Shown: positions 17,158 through 25,425 of the stretch, one piece after another | How positions within the stretch are numbered: the first letter of the stretch is position 1 | Layout of the letters: each line of letters opens with the position of its first letter | Source of the DNA: Candidatus Villigracilis adiacens | GTDB lineage: Bacteria; Chloroflexota; Anaerolineae; Anaerolineales; Villigracilaceae | Direction of reading: 5' to 3' | Assembly: GCA_016703605.1 (NCBI GenBank) | Contig: JADJBU010000007.1 | Coordinates: 124,001-188,000 of the forward strand | DNA: 64,000 nucleotides | Translations under genes and position numbers: made by a program | Notes under the pieces: model-generated | Seen by the model: only the letters and a program-made list of their open reading frames with translations | Told to the model about the DNA's origin: nothing | The model's database searches: none

Positions 17158-18258
17158 TTATCGAATGGCTTCTTCTGTTTCCAGGTCGAAGATGTGGAAT
17201 TTATCCATGTCGAAGATCACCTGCATCTCGTTTCCGACCCGTTTTTGGGAGCGCGGGTCTACGCGGGCGATGAAGGTGTTCTTTCCGTTCACAAGATAAA
17301 GAAAGGTCTCGTTACCCATCAACTCGGTCACGTCCACCTTGGCGCTGACCTTCTCGCCGTGAATGTTGACCGGGGCAAAATCGGGATCGTGAATATTCTC
17401 CGGGCGGATGCCGAAGGTGACCCGTTTCCCGTCCATGTTTTTGTAGGGCGCGGCAAGCGCATCGGGCACCTGGACCTTGAAGGTGTCCATGTCCACCGAA
17501 ACCTTGCCTCCGCTGACGGAGAGTTTTCCGGGGAAGAAGTTCATGGAGGGCGAACCGATAAACCCGGCCACGAACAGGTTGGCAGGGCGGTCGTACAACA
17601 CCTGCGGCGTGTCCAACTGCTGGAGAATGCCCTTGTTCATCACGGCGATGCGGGTCGCCATCGTCATGGCTTCGGTCTGGTCGTGGGTCACATAGATGAA
17701 GGTGGTCTGCAAACGCTGGTGCAATTTGCTGATCTCGGCGCGCATCTGCACGCGCAATTTCGCGTCGAGGTTGGAGAGCGGCTCATCGAAGAGGAAGACC
17801 TTCGGCTCACGCACGATGGCGCGCCCGACTGCCACACGCTGGCGCTGTCCGCCGGAGAGTTGGCGAGGCTTGCGGTCGAGCAGGTGGGTGATATCGAGAA
17901 TCTCAGCCGCTTCGTTCACGCGCTTTTTAATTTCGTCCTTGGGCGTCTTGCGCAGTTTCAAGCCGAACGCCATATTGTCGTACACCGACATGTGCGGATA
18001 CAACGCATAGGATTGGAAGACCATGGCAATGTCGCGGTCTTTTGGCGCAACATCGTTCACGGTGCGGTCCCCGATCTTGATCCCGCCCGAGCTGATCTCC
18101 TCCAACCCCGCCAACATGCGCAGGGCGGTCGTTTTCCCGCAGCCTGAGGGTCCCACCAGTACGAGAAATTCCTTATCCTCAACCGAAAAATTGAGGTTCT
18201 TGATGACGGATACGTCGCCAAAATTCTTCACTACATTATCGTATGTTACGCTTGCCAT
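17158..18258 (-). CDS. ugpC: Sugar ABC transporter ATPase, UgpC/MsmK/MsmX type
   Basis: A 366-aa ATP-binding subunit for carbohydrate import, CUT1 type. Walker A is GPSGCGKT (36-43), Q-loop in FQSYALYPHMSV, signature LSGGQRQR (about 134), Walker B VFLFDEPLSNLD and the switch His in YVTHDQTEAM. The C-terminal ~130 residues form the TOBE/OB regulatory region. In Gram-positives such ATPases serve several permease systems. Two permease pairs without their own ATPase lie in this window (21-22 kb and 58-60 kb), which makes shared use plausible. The ATG at 18258 has GGAGG upstream. Confidence 0.92.
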   Translation of the reverse strand: MASVTYDNVVKNFGDVSVIKNLNFSVEDKEFLVLVGPSGCGKTTALRMLAGLEEISSGGIKIGDRTVNDVAPKDRDIAMVFQSYALYPHMSVYDNMAFGLKLRKTPKDEIKKRVNEAAEILDITHLLDRKPRQLSGGQRQRVAVGRAIVREPKVFLFDEPLSNLDAKLRVQMRAEISKLHQRLQTTFIYVTHDQTEAMTMATRIAVMNKGILQQLDTPQVLYDRPANLFVAGFIGSPSMNFFPGKLSVSGGKVSVDMDTFKVQVPDALAAPYKNMDGKRVTFGIRPENIHDPDFAPVNIHGEKVSAKVDVTELMGNETFLYLVNGKNTFIARVDPRSQKRVGNEMQVIFDMDKFHIFDLETEEAIR

Positions 18259-18287
18259 GGTATTGCCTCCAATTCTGAATGAGTATA

Positions 18288-18306
18288 GTGGTTTAATTAT
18301 AACCAC
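18288..18306. promoter_or_regulatory. Palindrome overlapping a -10-like box upstream of ugpC
   Basis: GTGGTT and AACCAC flank an AT core that contains TATAAT on the minus strand, about 30 bases upstream of the ATPase start codon. This is the layout of a repressor site over a promoter. The cognate regulator is unknown. Confidence 0.4.
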
Positions 18307-18351
18307 AAGGGCGGAATTGCCCATACTTTTGGGTTAACAATAGTTGCACGA

Positions 18352-19344
18352 CTAAACAAAGTTGCCCAACCTGACAGGACCGCCCATCTCCGCAGATTTC
18401 GCCAGCGCCAGAATCGCGGCAACATTCGCCCGGCTGTCTTGCAGTGAAATGCGCGGCGGCTTTTGCTCCTGAACGGCATCGCAGATATCCTCCACTTCGC
18501 CCAGGTACAACTCCCGCCCTTTGATGCGAATCTTTTTCGCCTTCCCCCCGCGAACGACGGCGACTTCGCTCCACGCGCCCGGCTTGAACGGCACAGGGAT
18601 TTGGATCAGCCCTTCCGTCCCAACGACCTCCATGTGCGACCTGGATGGTGATGCAAACCCGCAGTCGAATTGGGCATGGACTCCATCCCCGAACCTCATC
18701 TGCCCATAAAACGATTCGTCGCTTCCTTCCGGACCCGTCACCTGCCAGCCAAAAACCTCAGCCGGTTCCTCCCCGACGATTGTCCGCGCAAAGGAGATGG
18801 GATAGCAGCCCACGTCCCACAAACTGCCGCCGCCGTATTCTTTGATAAAGCGGTAATTCCCATCGCGCGTGAGCGTGAACGTGAACGCGCCTTTGATGAG
18901 TTGAAGCCTGCCGATTGCGCCTTCATCCACCAGTTCCCTGACTCTAATCGTCTGCGTGTGATGGCGGTACATGAAGGCTTCGGTCGCAACCCTGCCGGTT
19001 TCCTTCGCGGCGGCGATGATGGCGTCCACTTCCTCCACGCTTAGCGCAAGCGGCTTTTCGCACAGGACGTGCTTCCCGGCGTGAAGGGCTTTCACCGTCC
19101 ATTCGGCGTGGAGGTGGTTGGGCAATGAGTTGTAGATGACGTCAATTTCGGGGTCGGCGAGCAGGTCTTCGTAGCTGCCGTGTGCTTTGGGGATGCGCCA
19201 TGCGCGGGCAAAGGTTTCAGCGGAGGAAAGGCTCCGCGAAGCGACGCCCAGCAAGCGGGTCCGTTTTGAGGCGCGGAGAGGGGGGATCAAAGCCCGGTTG
19301 ATGCGGGCGGTCGAAAGGAGTCCCCAGTTAAGAATCCGGTTCAT
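18352..19344 (-). CDS. Gfo/Idh/MocA family oxidoreductase
   Basis: A 330-aa NAD(P)-dependent dehydrogenase, probably acting on a sugar or inositol derivative. The N-terminal Rossmann fold starts at LNWGLLSTARIN; the conserved EKP motif is seen in HVLCEKPLALS (Lys as part of the active site). The C-terminal half is the beta-sheet substrate domain (GGSLWDVGCYPISFAR). The glycine motif GxGxxA is replaced by GLLSTARI, a variant seen in part of the family. It overlaps the MFS gene by 17 bases, so the two are co-transcribed and may handle the same compound. Confidence 0.9.
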   Translation of the reverse strand: MNRILNWGLLSTARINRALIPPLRASKRTRLLGVASRSLSSAETFARAWRIPKAHGSYEDLLADPEIDVIYNSLPNHLHAEWTVKALHAGKHVLCEKPLALSVEEVDAIIAAAKETGRVATEAFMYRHHTQTIRVRELVDEGAIGRLQLIKGAFTFTLTRDGNYRFIKEYGGGSLWDVGCYPISFARTIVGEEPAEVFGWQVTGPEGSDESFYGQMRFGDGVHAQFDCGFASPSRSHMEVVGTEGLIQIPVPFKPGAWSEVAVVRGGKAKKIRIKGRELYLGEVEDICDAVQEQKPPRISLQDSRANVAAILALAKSAEMGGPVRLGNFV

Positions 19345-20494
19345 GCCCGCTCCTTTGGTGGAGGATGAAGATGAATAGCAGGGTCAGCCCGGTGAGCAGG
19401 ATGACGGTTGAGAAGCCTGCCTGCAAGCCGAAGCGGTCGCTGCCCCACGCCACCAGCCAGGGACCGACCATGCCGCCCAGCCCCGAAAAGGTGAATAACA
19501 CGCCGAGAACGGTGTTGATGTTTTTGCCTTCCAGGTCGGAGACGGAGGCGGTGAGGGTGGGGAAGATGATGGAAAAGAAAAAGCCGGTGAGCGGGATGAA
19601 GATGTCGAAATTTGTGACGATCCCAATCGAAACGCTGACCAGGGCAAGCAGGGAGGCGATGAGCGTGGAGCGCAGATACCCAAACCGCTTGACGATGAAA
19701 CTGCCCATGAACCGCCCGAGCATGAGCAGACCGAAGAAGAGGGCGAGGTGGTTGTTGCTGGCGGCGGCGCTCATGGCGCGTTCTTGTTGCAGGTAAACGA
19801 CCATCCAGGAGGCAAGCCCGATTTCGGCGGCGACGTAAAACAACATGGAGGCGTAATAGAGGGGCAGCCGGTTTTTGAAGGCAACCTTTGGGATGGATTG
19901 AAAATCGAGGGTGGATGTTTCGTCGGATTTTGGGAAGCGCAGAAGGGCGGCGGCAAGGATGAGGATCAGGATCGGCAGAAGGTCCCAGCGGTAGACGGCG
20001 CGCCAGTTGATTCCAATGCTGAAAAGCAGGCTGGCAAAGAGCGGCGCAAGCATGGAGCCAAGCCCGTGCATGACCGACATCAGGTTGAGGTACAGTCCTT
20101 TTTGTTCGCGGTACAGGCTGACGATGACGGCGTTGGGTCCGAGTTCGAACGCGCCAAGCCCCATGCCCACAATGAAAAGCGAGGCGGCAAGCAGGGTGGG
20201 TGTGTTGAAGGCGCTGTATCCGCCCACGCCGATGGCAAGGAAAAACCCGGCAAGGACGATGACGAGTTTGAGTCCGTACCGGTCTGCGAGGATGCCGGTG
20301 ATGAGGGTGGCGATTAGAAAGCCGAGGTATTCGCCGAAGAAGATGTTGCCGCCGATGCCGTAATCAATGTTCAATTCCGCCAGCATGAGCGGCAGGGTGG
20401 GACCTTTGAGATTATCGGTGAGTCCAAATAGGAAGAAGGCGAAGAAGCAGACGGCGGTAAGGAGGATGATATTGGGTTTGGAAGGTGATGGCAT
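19328..20494 (-). CDS. Major facilitator superfamily transporter
   Basis: A 388-aa carrier with about twelve hydrophobic helices. Motif A-like sequence GILADRYGLKLVIV lies between helices 2 and 3, and the second-half copy is VKRFGYLRSTLI. The layout resembles FucP/sugar-proton symporters or FHS-type carriers, but the substrate is not determinable. It is followed by a sugar-type oxidoreductase in an overlapping frame. A terminator separates it from the ABC permease genes upstream. Confidence 0.85.
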   Translation of the reverse strand: MPSPSKPNIILLTAVCFFAFFLFGLTDNLKGPTLPLMLAELNIDYGIGGNIFFGEYLGFLIATLITGILADRYGLKLVIVLAGFFLAIGVGGYSAFNTPTLLAASLFIVGMGLGAFELGPNAVIVSLYREQKGLYLNLMSVMHGLGSMLAPLFASLLFSIGINWRAVYRWDLLPILILILAAALLRFPKSDETSTLDFQSIPKVAFKNRLPLYYASMLFYVAAEIGLASWMVVYLQQERAMSAAASNNHLALFFGLLMLGRFMGSFIVKRFGYLRSTLIASLLALVSVSIGIVTNFDIFIPLTGFFFSIIFPTLTASVSDLEGKNINTVLGVLFTFSGLGGMVGPWLVAWGSDRFGLQAGFSTVILLTGLTLLFIFILHQRSGHEPDS

Positions 20495-20508
20495 GGGAGT
20501 AAAAAGGC

Positions 20509-20533
20509 TGGCTCCGCGTGGAAGCCAGCCTTG
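20509..20533 (-). terminator. Rho-independent terminator of the sugar ABC operon
   Basis: On the minus strand, AAGGCTGGCTTCC pairs with GGAGCCAGCCTT and is followed by a T-run. It lies just after the second permease stop. Confidence 0.75.
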
Positions 20534-20537
20534 AGCG

Positions 20538-21358
20538 TTAACCTTTGAGCGAGCCTGCCAAAAGTCCGCGCAGGAAGTACCTGCCGAGGAAGATGTATAC
20601 CAGCAGGGTTGGGAGGGCCGCCAGCAGGGAACCCGCCATTTGCACGTTCCAGGCGATGATCTGGCTGCCTGCCATGTTGTTGAGCGCGACGGTGATGGGC
20701 CACTCCTCGTTGCCGGTCAGGATGACGGCAAAGAGGAAATCGTTCCATGCGGAGGTGAACTGCCAGATCAGCACGACGACGAAACTGGGCAGGGAGATGG
20801 GAAGCAGGATGTGGCGGTAGATGCCGAGCATGGACGCGCCGTCCATTTTGGCGGCTTCGAGCAGTTCCTGCGGCAGGCTGGCGTAATAATTGCGGAAGGT
20901 GAGGGTGGTGATGGGGATGCCGTAAATGATATGCGCGAGAGCCAGTCCGGGTAATCCGCTGATGCCTGCAAGGTTCATGAATTGCACGAGCGGAATCATG
21001 ATGCTCTGGTAGGGGATGAACATGCCGAAGAGGATCAATGGGAAGATGACATCCGCGCCCTTGAACTTCCATTTGGCGAGGACGAATCCGTTCAACGAGC
21101 CGAGCGCGGAGGAGAGCAGGGCGGCGGGGATGACCATCAGGAAACTGTTTTTGAGGTGGGGCGCGAGGTTTTTCCACGCTTCGACGTAGTTATCGAAGGC
21201 GATCCTTTGGGCAGGTTCCACATGGTCTTCAGGTCAATTTCCGCGAAACTTTTGAAGCCCGTCACCAGCATGACGTACATCGGCAGCAGGTAGAAGACCG
21301 CCATCAAAATGAGCGGGATGTAGAGCCAGGTTTTGCCGAGGCGGAGTTTTGATGTCAT
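20538..21358 (-). pseudogene. Sugar ABC permease (MalG-type), single frameshift
   Basis: Two overlapping frames together make one full CUT1 inner-membrane permease of about 273 residues. The first encodes helix 1 (LGKTWLYIPLILMAVFYLLP) up to TMWNLPK. The second resumes with AFDNYVEAWKNLAPHLKNSF and carries the remaining five helices and the EAA loop (LLEAAKMDGASMLGIYRHI). The frames join if one base is restored near 21204 (in the AAAGGATC stretch on the coding strand). No slippery heptamer is present, so programmed frameshifting is unlikely. A real mutation or a sequencing error remain. The start overlaps the stop of the partner permease (ATGA). Confidence 0.8.
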
Positions 21359-22242
21359 GATTGCGCCTCCGTCTTAAGGGTGTAGCGGATGTAGGGGATG
21401 ATGAGAATTGCCACGCTGACGAGCAGGATGATGCCGATGGCGGCGCCTTTGCCGTAGAACAATCCGTCGAAGGTGATCTGCCACATGTAGATGGCAGGCA
21501 CGTCGAGCGGAAGCTGCTTTCCGGCGATTGCCACGATCAGGTCGAATACTTTCAGCGACATATGACCGAGGATGATGAGCGCGGATAAGGTGACGGGCGA
21601 GAGCAGCGGGAGCATGATGTGACGGTAGATTTGCAGTTCGTTCGCCCCGTCAATTTGAGCCGCTTCCTTCAACTCCGCGGGGATGGCCCGCAAGCCTGCG
21701 AGATATAACGCCATTGTATAACCGGACATCTGCCAGATGGCGGCAAGGGCGATGGCGGCGATTCCCCAGGTGGGGGTTGTGTGCCAGGCGTTGGCAAGCG
21801 AATCAAGACCGATATTGGTGAAAAGAAGATTGAGTCCGCTGGTGCGCGAGCCGGTGGCGGGATTCATCAACCAGCGCCAGACCACGCCGGTCACGATATA
21901 CGAGATCGCCATGGGGAAAAGAAAAAGACTGCGGAAGAACCCTTCGCCTTTGAGACCCTGGTCGAGCATTACCGCAAGCAGGAAGCCCAGCAGCATACTG
22001 CCGATGACGAACACGCCGGTAAAGATCAGCGTATTGCGAATATCCACATGGAAGCGCGGGTCTTTGAATAATTCAAGGTAATTGTTGATGCTGTTCCATG
22101 TGTAATCTGCGTTCAGTCCCTTCCATTTACTGAGCGAGACGCGGACCGACCAGCCAATGAACGCGTAAACAAAAATAAAAACTGCGATGATCGAGGGGGA
22201 GATGAGAAGAATGTTCAGGAAGCGGTCTTTGTCTCTGGACAT
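21355..22242 (-). CDS. Sugar ABC transporter permease (MalF/GtsB type)
   Basis: A 295-aa permease with six helices. The EAA loop that contacts the ATPase is ELKEAAQIDGANELQIYRHI. The N-terminal helix begins at NILLISPSIIAVFIFVYAF. With the binding protein upstream and the second permease downstream, it forms a CUT1 importer whose nearest recognisable relatives are glucose/mannose systems. No ATPase is in the operon. GAGGC precedes the ATG. The spacing to the binding-protein gene is large and contains repeats and a terminator, which lowers permease expression relative to the binding protein. Confidence 0.9.
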   Translation of the reverse strand: MSRDKDRFLNILLISPSIIAVFIFVYAFIGWSVRVSLSKWKGLNADYTWNSINNYLELFKDPRFHVDIRNTLIFTGVFVIGSMLLGFLLAVMLDQGLKGEGFFRSLFLFPMAISYIVTGVVWRWLMNPATGSRTSGLNLLFTNIGLDSLANAWHTTPTWGIAAIALAAIWQMSGYTMALYLAGLRAIPAELKEAAQIDGANELQIYRHIMLPLLSPVTLSALIILGHMSLKVFDLIVAIAGKQLPLDVPAIYMWQITFDGLFYGKGAAIGIILLVSVAILIIPYIRYTLKTEAQS

Positions 22243-22283
22243 GAATGCCTCGCAAAAAGAAAAACGGTTGATGGGGAAACGCC

Positions 22284-22329
22284 CCGAAGGTTTCCTCGAA
22301 AGACCTGGTTGAGTTGCTCAAACCTTCGG
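22284..22329. repeat. Inverted repeat in permease leader
   Basis: CCGAAGGTTT and AAACCTTCGG form a 10-bp stem, with a smaller GGTTGAG/CTCAAACC stem inside. It lies in the 327-base gap between the binding protein and the first permease. Confidence 0.5.
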
Positions 22330-22373
22330 TCTCCTGGTTATTGGGATGATACGGTAGAAGTCGCTGCTCAGCC

Positions 22374-22481
22374 TGTCATTCCAACGGGTCCTTCGACATG
22401 CTCAGGGTAAACTCCGCGAGGAGAAATCCAGCGTATATCGAGAAAGATTTCTCGTGGCGCCTCGCGCCACTCGAAATGACA
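22374..22481. repeat. MITE-like palindromic element (family B)
   Basis: About 108 bases bounded by TGTCATTCC and GAAATGACA inverted ends. Internal hairpins GTGGCGC/GCGCCAC and CGAGAAA/TTTCTCG are present. No coding capacity. Confidence 0.6.
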
Positions 22482-22525
22482 TGGCAGGGTAGTGAATTGG
22501 CTGAGTAGTTATCGGTAAAAATAAA

Positions 22526-22557
22526 AATGGTTGAGGCTCGTGAGAGCCTCAACCATT
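22526..22557 (-). terminator. Terminator after the sugar-binding protein gene
   Basis: A perfect 14-bp stem, AATGGTTGAGGCTC / GAGCCTCAACCATT, with a 4-nt loop is followed on the minus strand by a T-rich tract. It would make most transcripts end after the binding protein, before the permeases. Confidence 0.75.
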
Positions 22558-22570
22558 CTAACACTTAGTC

Positions 22571-23914
22571 TTACTTGCAGGGTCCGCTGGAGGCGCAAGC
22601 CGCCACGAGCGCGGACTGGAAGCCTTCGACATTGCTGTCGGCGAGGAACAAGCCGAGAGCGGTGTCAATTTCAGTCTTCCAGGAGTCGTTGGCAACCACG
22701 CCGTGGGTCAGCGAGCCGACCACGGTGTTGCTTGCCCAGTCATCCATCGCCGATTGCAGGTATTCGCCGAAGAGCGAAGGATCGCAGTCGGTGCGGGCGC
22801 AGATCGAGCCCTTGACCGGGTTGAACGCTTCCTGACCTTCCTTGGAACCGGCGGTCTTTAGCCAGGCAGTCGCCGCATCGGGATGGGGGGCGCCCACCGC
22901 GAGGACGAAGGAGTCGGAAAGGAACTGGAACACGCCCACGGAACCCGGGGTGGCAGCCCAGCCGTAATCGGTCACCGGGGTCTTGCCGAGTTCGCGGAAG
23001 TAGCCCTCAGCCCAGTCGCCCATGACGTTGAACGCCGCGTCGCCGTTGATGACGAGTTGGGCGGCATCCTGCCAGGAAAGCGAGGCGGAGTCGGTGTTGG
23101 CGTAGGTCAGAACCTTGGCGTAGTTATCCAAAGCGGTCTTGACTTCGGCGCTGCCCCAGTCGGTCGAGCCGTCCCAGAGGCCGTTGTAGGCATCCGCTCC
23201 GAGCGTGCCGAGCAGGACGGTTTCGAAGAGGTGCATCTTGGTCCACTGTTCGCCGAGCGCAAGCGGCTGAACGCCCGCAGCTTGCAGGGTGTCCATGGCG
23301 GCAAACCATTCATCCATGGTGGTGGGAACAGCCACGCCGTTCGCCTCGAGCACAGCCGGGTTGTACCACAGCACGTTGGCGCGGTGGATGTTGACCGGCA
23401 CGGAGTAGATGTTGCCATCCGATGAAATCAGCGGGATGAGGGTTTCGGGCATGACCGCCAGCCAGCCTTCGGCTTCATAGAGGTCGTTGAGCGGCTCGAT
23501 CTGACCGCCAGCCACATAGGTACCGATCAATTCCTGACCGGCGTGTCCCTGCCAGCTATCGGGCGGGTCGCCAGCCTGAAGGCGGGTGGCCAGCACGGCG
23601 CGGGCATTGGTTCCGGCGCCGCCCGCAACCGCAGCATTGATGAATTCAATGTCGGGGTTGGCGGCTTTGAAGACCACCTGCATGGCATCGAGGCCGGCTG
23701 CTTCGCCGCCGCCCGTCCACCACGAGAACACTTCGACCGCATCGCCTTCCATCGCGGCTTCCTCGGTGGCGGCGGCTTCTTCAGTCGCAGCCGCTTCAGT
23801 CGCGGCGGGTTCTTCGGTGGCGGCTGCTTCGGTCGCAGCCGGGGTGCCGCATCCGGCGAGCGCGAGCGACGCAATCACCAGAAGGCTCAATAAAGCAAAT
23901 AACTTTTTGTTCAT
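22571..23914 (-). CDS. Sugar-binding lipoprotein of CUT1 ABC transporter, glucose type
   Basis: A 447-aa extracellular solute-binding protein. The signal peptide has a lipobox LALAGC with Cys 22. A low-complexity linker of repeated Ala/Thr/Glu (about residues 25-55) follows. The mature fold begins with VEVFSWWTGGGEAAGLDAM, which resembles the glucose/mannose-binding proteins of Thermus and the Pseudomonas GtsA group. Other shared segments are DPPDSWQGHAGQEL and NVMGDWAEGYF. It is preceded by a ROK regulator and followed by two permeases. An AAGGAGAG ribosome site lies upstream. Confidence 0.9.
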   Translation of the reverse strand: MNKKLFALLSLLVIASLALAGCGTPAATEAAATEEPAATEAAATEEAAATEEAAMEGDAVEVFSWWTGGGEAAGLDAMQVVFKAANPDIEFINAAVAGGAGTNARAVLATRLQAGDPPDSWQGHAGQELIGTYVAGGQIEPLNDLYEAEGWLAVMPETLIPLISSDGNIYSVPVNIHRANVLWYNPAVLEANGVAVPTTMDEWFAAMDTLQAAGVQPLALGEQWTKMHLFETVLLGTLGADAYNGLWDGSTDWGSAEVKTALDNYAKVLTYANTDSASLSWQDAAQLVINGDAAFNVMGDWAEGYFRELGKTPVTDYGWAATPGSVGVFQFLSDSFVLAVGAPHPDAATAWLKTAGSKEGQEAFNPVKGSICARTDCDPSLFGEYLQSAMDDWASNTVVGSLTHGVVANDSWKTEIDTALGLFLADSNVEGFQSALVAACASSGPCK

Positions 23915-23988
23915 TCTTCTCTCCTTATGTGAGAATTTTGTTTTGATTTACCGACGTTGGAAATTGATGTGAATTGCCCGTTTTCCGA

Positions 23989-25224
23989 TCACCTCCTTTC
24001 CACTTTTGCAGGATGGGCAAGCAGGTCGTCTACGACGATGGCGATGGCTCCGATCAGGCTGGCATCGGGACCGAACGGCGAGAGTAGAATCTCCACCTGC
24101 TTGTTGATTTCCGGCAGGGCGTGCAGGGCAACCGTCTCTTTGATGGCTGGCAGTAGATATTCACCCGCCATGCTAAGCGGACCGCCAAGGATGATACGCT
24201 CCGGGTTGAAGATGTTGATCAGCCCGGCAAAACCCTGCCCCATGGCGTGACCCGCCTCAGTGAACGAATCAATCGCCTCCCTGTCGCCTGCGTCCGCCGC
24301 CTGCTTGATCAGCGGAATACTCAACGGGGCATTTTGATCCGCCATGAGTTTTGGAATAATGCTCGAGCGTCTTACCTCCAGCCGGGCTTGAATGCGCTGG
24401 ATGATCGAATACTGGTTTGCGTACGTCTCCCAGCATCCGCGATTGCCGCAGTGGCAAACCGTCTGCGACGGCTCCGCCATGATGGGAGAGTGACCAATCT
24501 CCCCCGCGTAACCGTTCCTGCCGCGATACAACTTCCCGTTCAGGAACAACCCGCCGCCAATGCCCACCCCCGCAAACACAAACAGAAAATCCTGGCACTG
24601 CCGCGCCGTGCCAAACAGATGCTCGGCGATTGCCGCCGCATTCGCATCGTTCTCCACGAAAACCTTTAATTTTGCCTGTTCGGAAAATATCCTTACAAAG
24701 GGAACGTTATGCCAGTGCAGGTTGGGGGCAAAGATCAAAAGACCCTTGTCCACATCCACCGTGCCGGGCGTCGAGAGACCAATCCCCATAAAATGATAAT
24801 TCTTGCGCTTCCCCGCTGTGATCGCTTCCTTAACAATCTGAAGCGTCTGGTTGATCATTTTCTCCTGCCCGTCTTCCTGTCGGGCATCTTCCCGCTTGCG
24901 CCAGAGGATGTTCCCCAAAACATCTGTCACCGCAACGGAGACAAAATCCACGCCCAGTTCCACGCCGATGATGCTGCCCGCCTGCGGGTTGATCTCGAGC
25001 AGGGTGGCGGGACGTCCCGCGCCGCCGCTATTGCTGCCGGTTTCATGCACAAGCCGCCGCTCGATCAACTCGTCCACCAGGCTCGACACCGTGGATTTAT
25101 TCAATCCCGTGATCCCCGCCATTTGAGCGCGCGAAACCGGAGACTGGTTATGGATCAGCCTGAGAACCAGCGAGAGATTTGTCTCGCGAACAAATGCCTG
25201 GTCAGCCGTGTTCCTGAGGTTCAT
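23989..25224 (-). CDS. ROK-family transcriptional regulator (XylR/NagC type)
   Basis: A 411-aa repressor with an N-terminal winged HTH (RAQMAGITGLNKSTVSSLVDEL) and a C-terminal ROK sugar-kinase-like domain. The ROK domain shows NDANAAAIAEHLFG, the GxGIGGGLFLNGKLYRG region and the zinc motif CHCGNRGCWETY. It should release DNA on binding a sugar or sugar phosphate. It heads the sugar-uptake genes on the same strand, and a XylR-like operator lies 14 bases upstream of its start, which suggests autoregulation. Confidence 0.9.
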   Translation of the reverse strand: MNLRNTADQAFVRETNLSLVLRLIHNQSPVSRAQMAGITGLNKSTVSSLVDELIERRLVHETGSNSGGAGRPATLLEINPQAGSIIGVELGVDFVSVAVTDVLGNILWRKREDARQEDGQEKMINQTLQIVKEAITAGKRKNYHFMGIGLSTPGTVDVDKGLLIFAPNLHWHNVPFVRIFSEQAKLKVFVENDANAAAIAEHLFGTARQCQDFLFVFAGVGIGGGLFLNGKLYRGRNGYAGEIGHSPIMAEPSQTVCHCGNRGCWETYANQYSIIQRIQARLEVRRSSIIPKLMADQNAPLSIPLIKQAADAGDREAIDSFTEAGHAMGQGFAGLINIFNPERIILGGPLSMAGEYLLPAIKETVALHALPEINKQVEILLSPFGPDASLIGAIAIVVDDLLAHPAKVERR

Positions 25225-25237
25225 CGAATTCTAATAA

Positions 25238-25262
25238 TTAGTATGTTGGAGCAACAAACTAA
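25238..25262. promoter_or_regulatory. ROK/XylR-type operator
   Basis: The half-sites TTAGTATGTT and AACAAACTAA flank a 5-base spacer (25 bp in all). This is close to the known XylR-type consensus TTAGTTTGTT-N-AACAAACTAA. It is positioned just upstream of the ROK gene. Confidence 0.72.
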
Positions 25263-25351
25263 TTATAATGATTTGGAGATGTTTGTCAACTTAAATTTTT
25301 CCCCGTACCGCAAAACATGTCCTGACAACGGAAGGGTTCACTTTGCAGATT

Positions 25352-25404
25352 AAAAAACAGACTCAAGACCCCGCTTCCCCCGGACCTTGAGCCTGATTCT
25401 GTTT
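25352..25404 (-). terminator. Terminator after enolase gene
   Basis: On the minus strand the arms AAACAG-x-CTCAAGGTCC and GGTCTTGAGTCTGTTTTTT pair imperfectly and end in a T-run, 21 bases after the eno stop. Confidence 0.65.
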
Positions 25405-25425
25405 CTCCGGCTTTTATCTTTGCCG

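Noticed and set aside
16663..18147. Long plus-strand open frame of 494 codons
   Set aside because: It is antisense to the amylase and ABC ATPase genes, has no family motifs and arises from high-GC codon bias.
21195..21215. Programmed -1 frameshift in the MalG-type permease
   Set aside because: The junction reads CCC AAA GGA in the zero frame, which is not an X-XXY-YYZ slippery site, and no function for a short product is known in this family.
23975..23998. Perfect anti-16S sequence AAGGAGGTGATC as a ribosome site
   Set aside because: It overlaps the end of the ROK gene and no start codon follows at a proper distance; the binding-protein gene has its own AAGGAGAG site.
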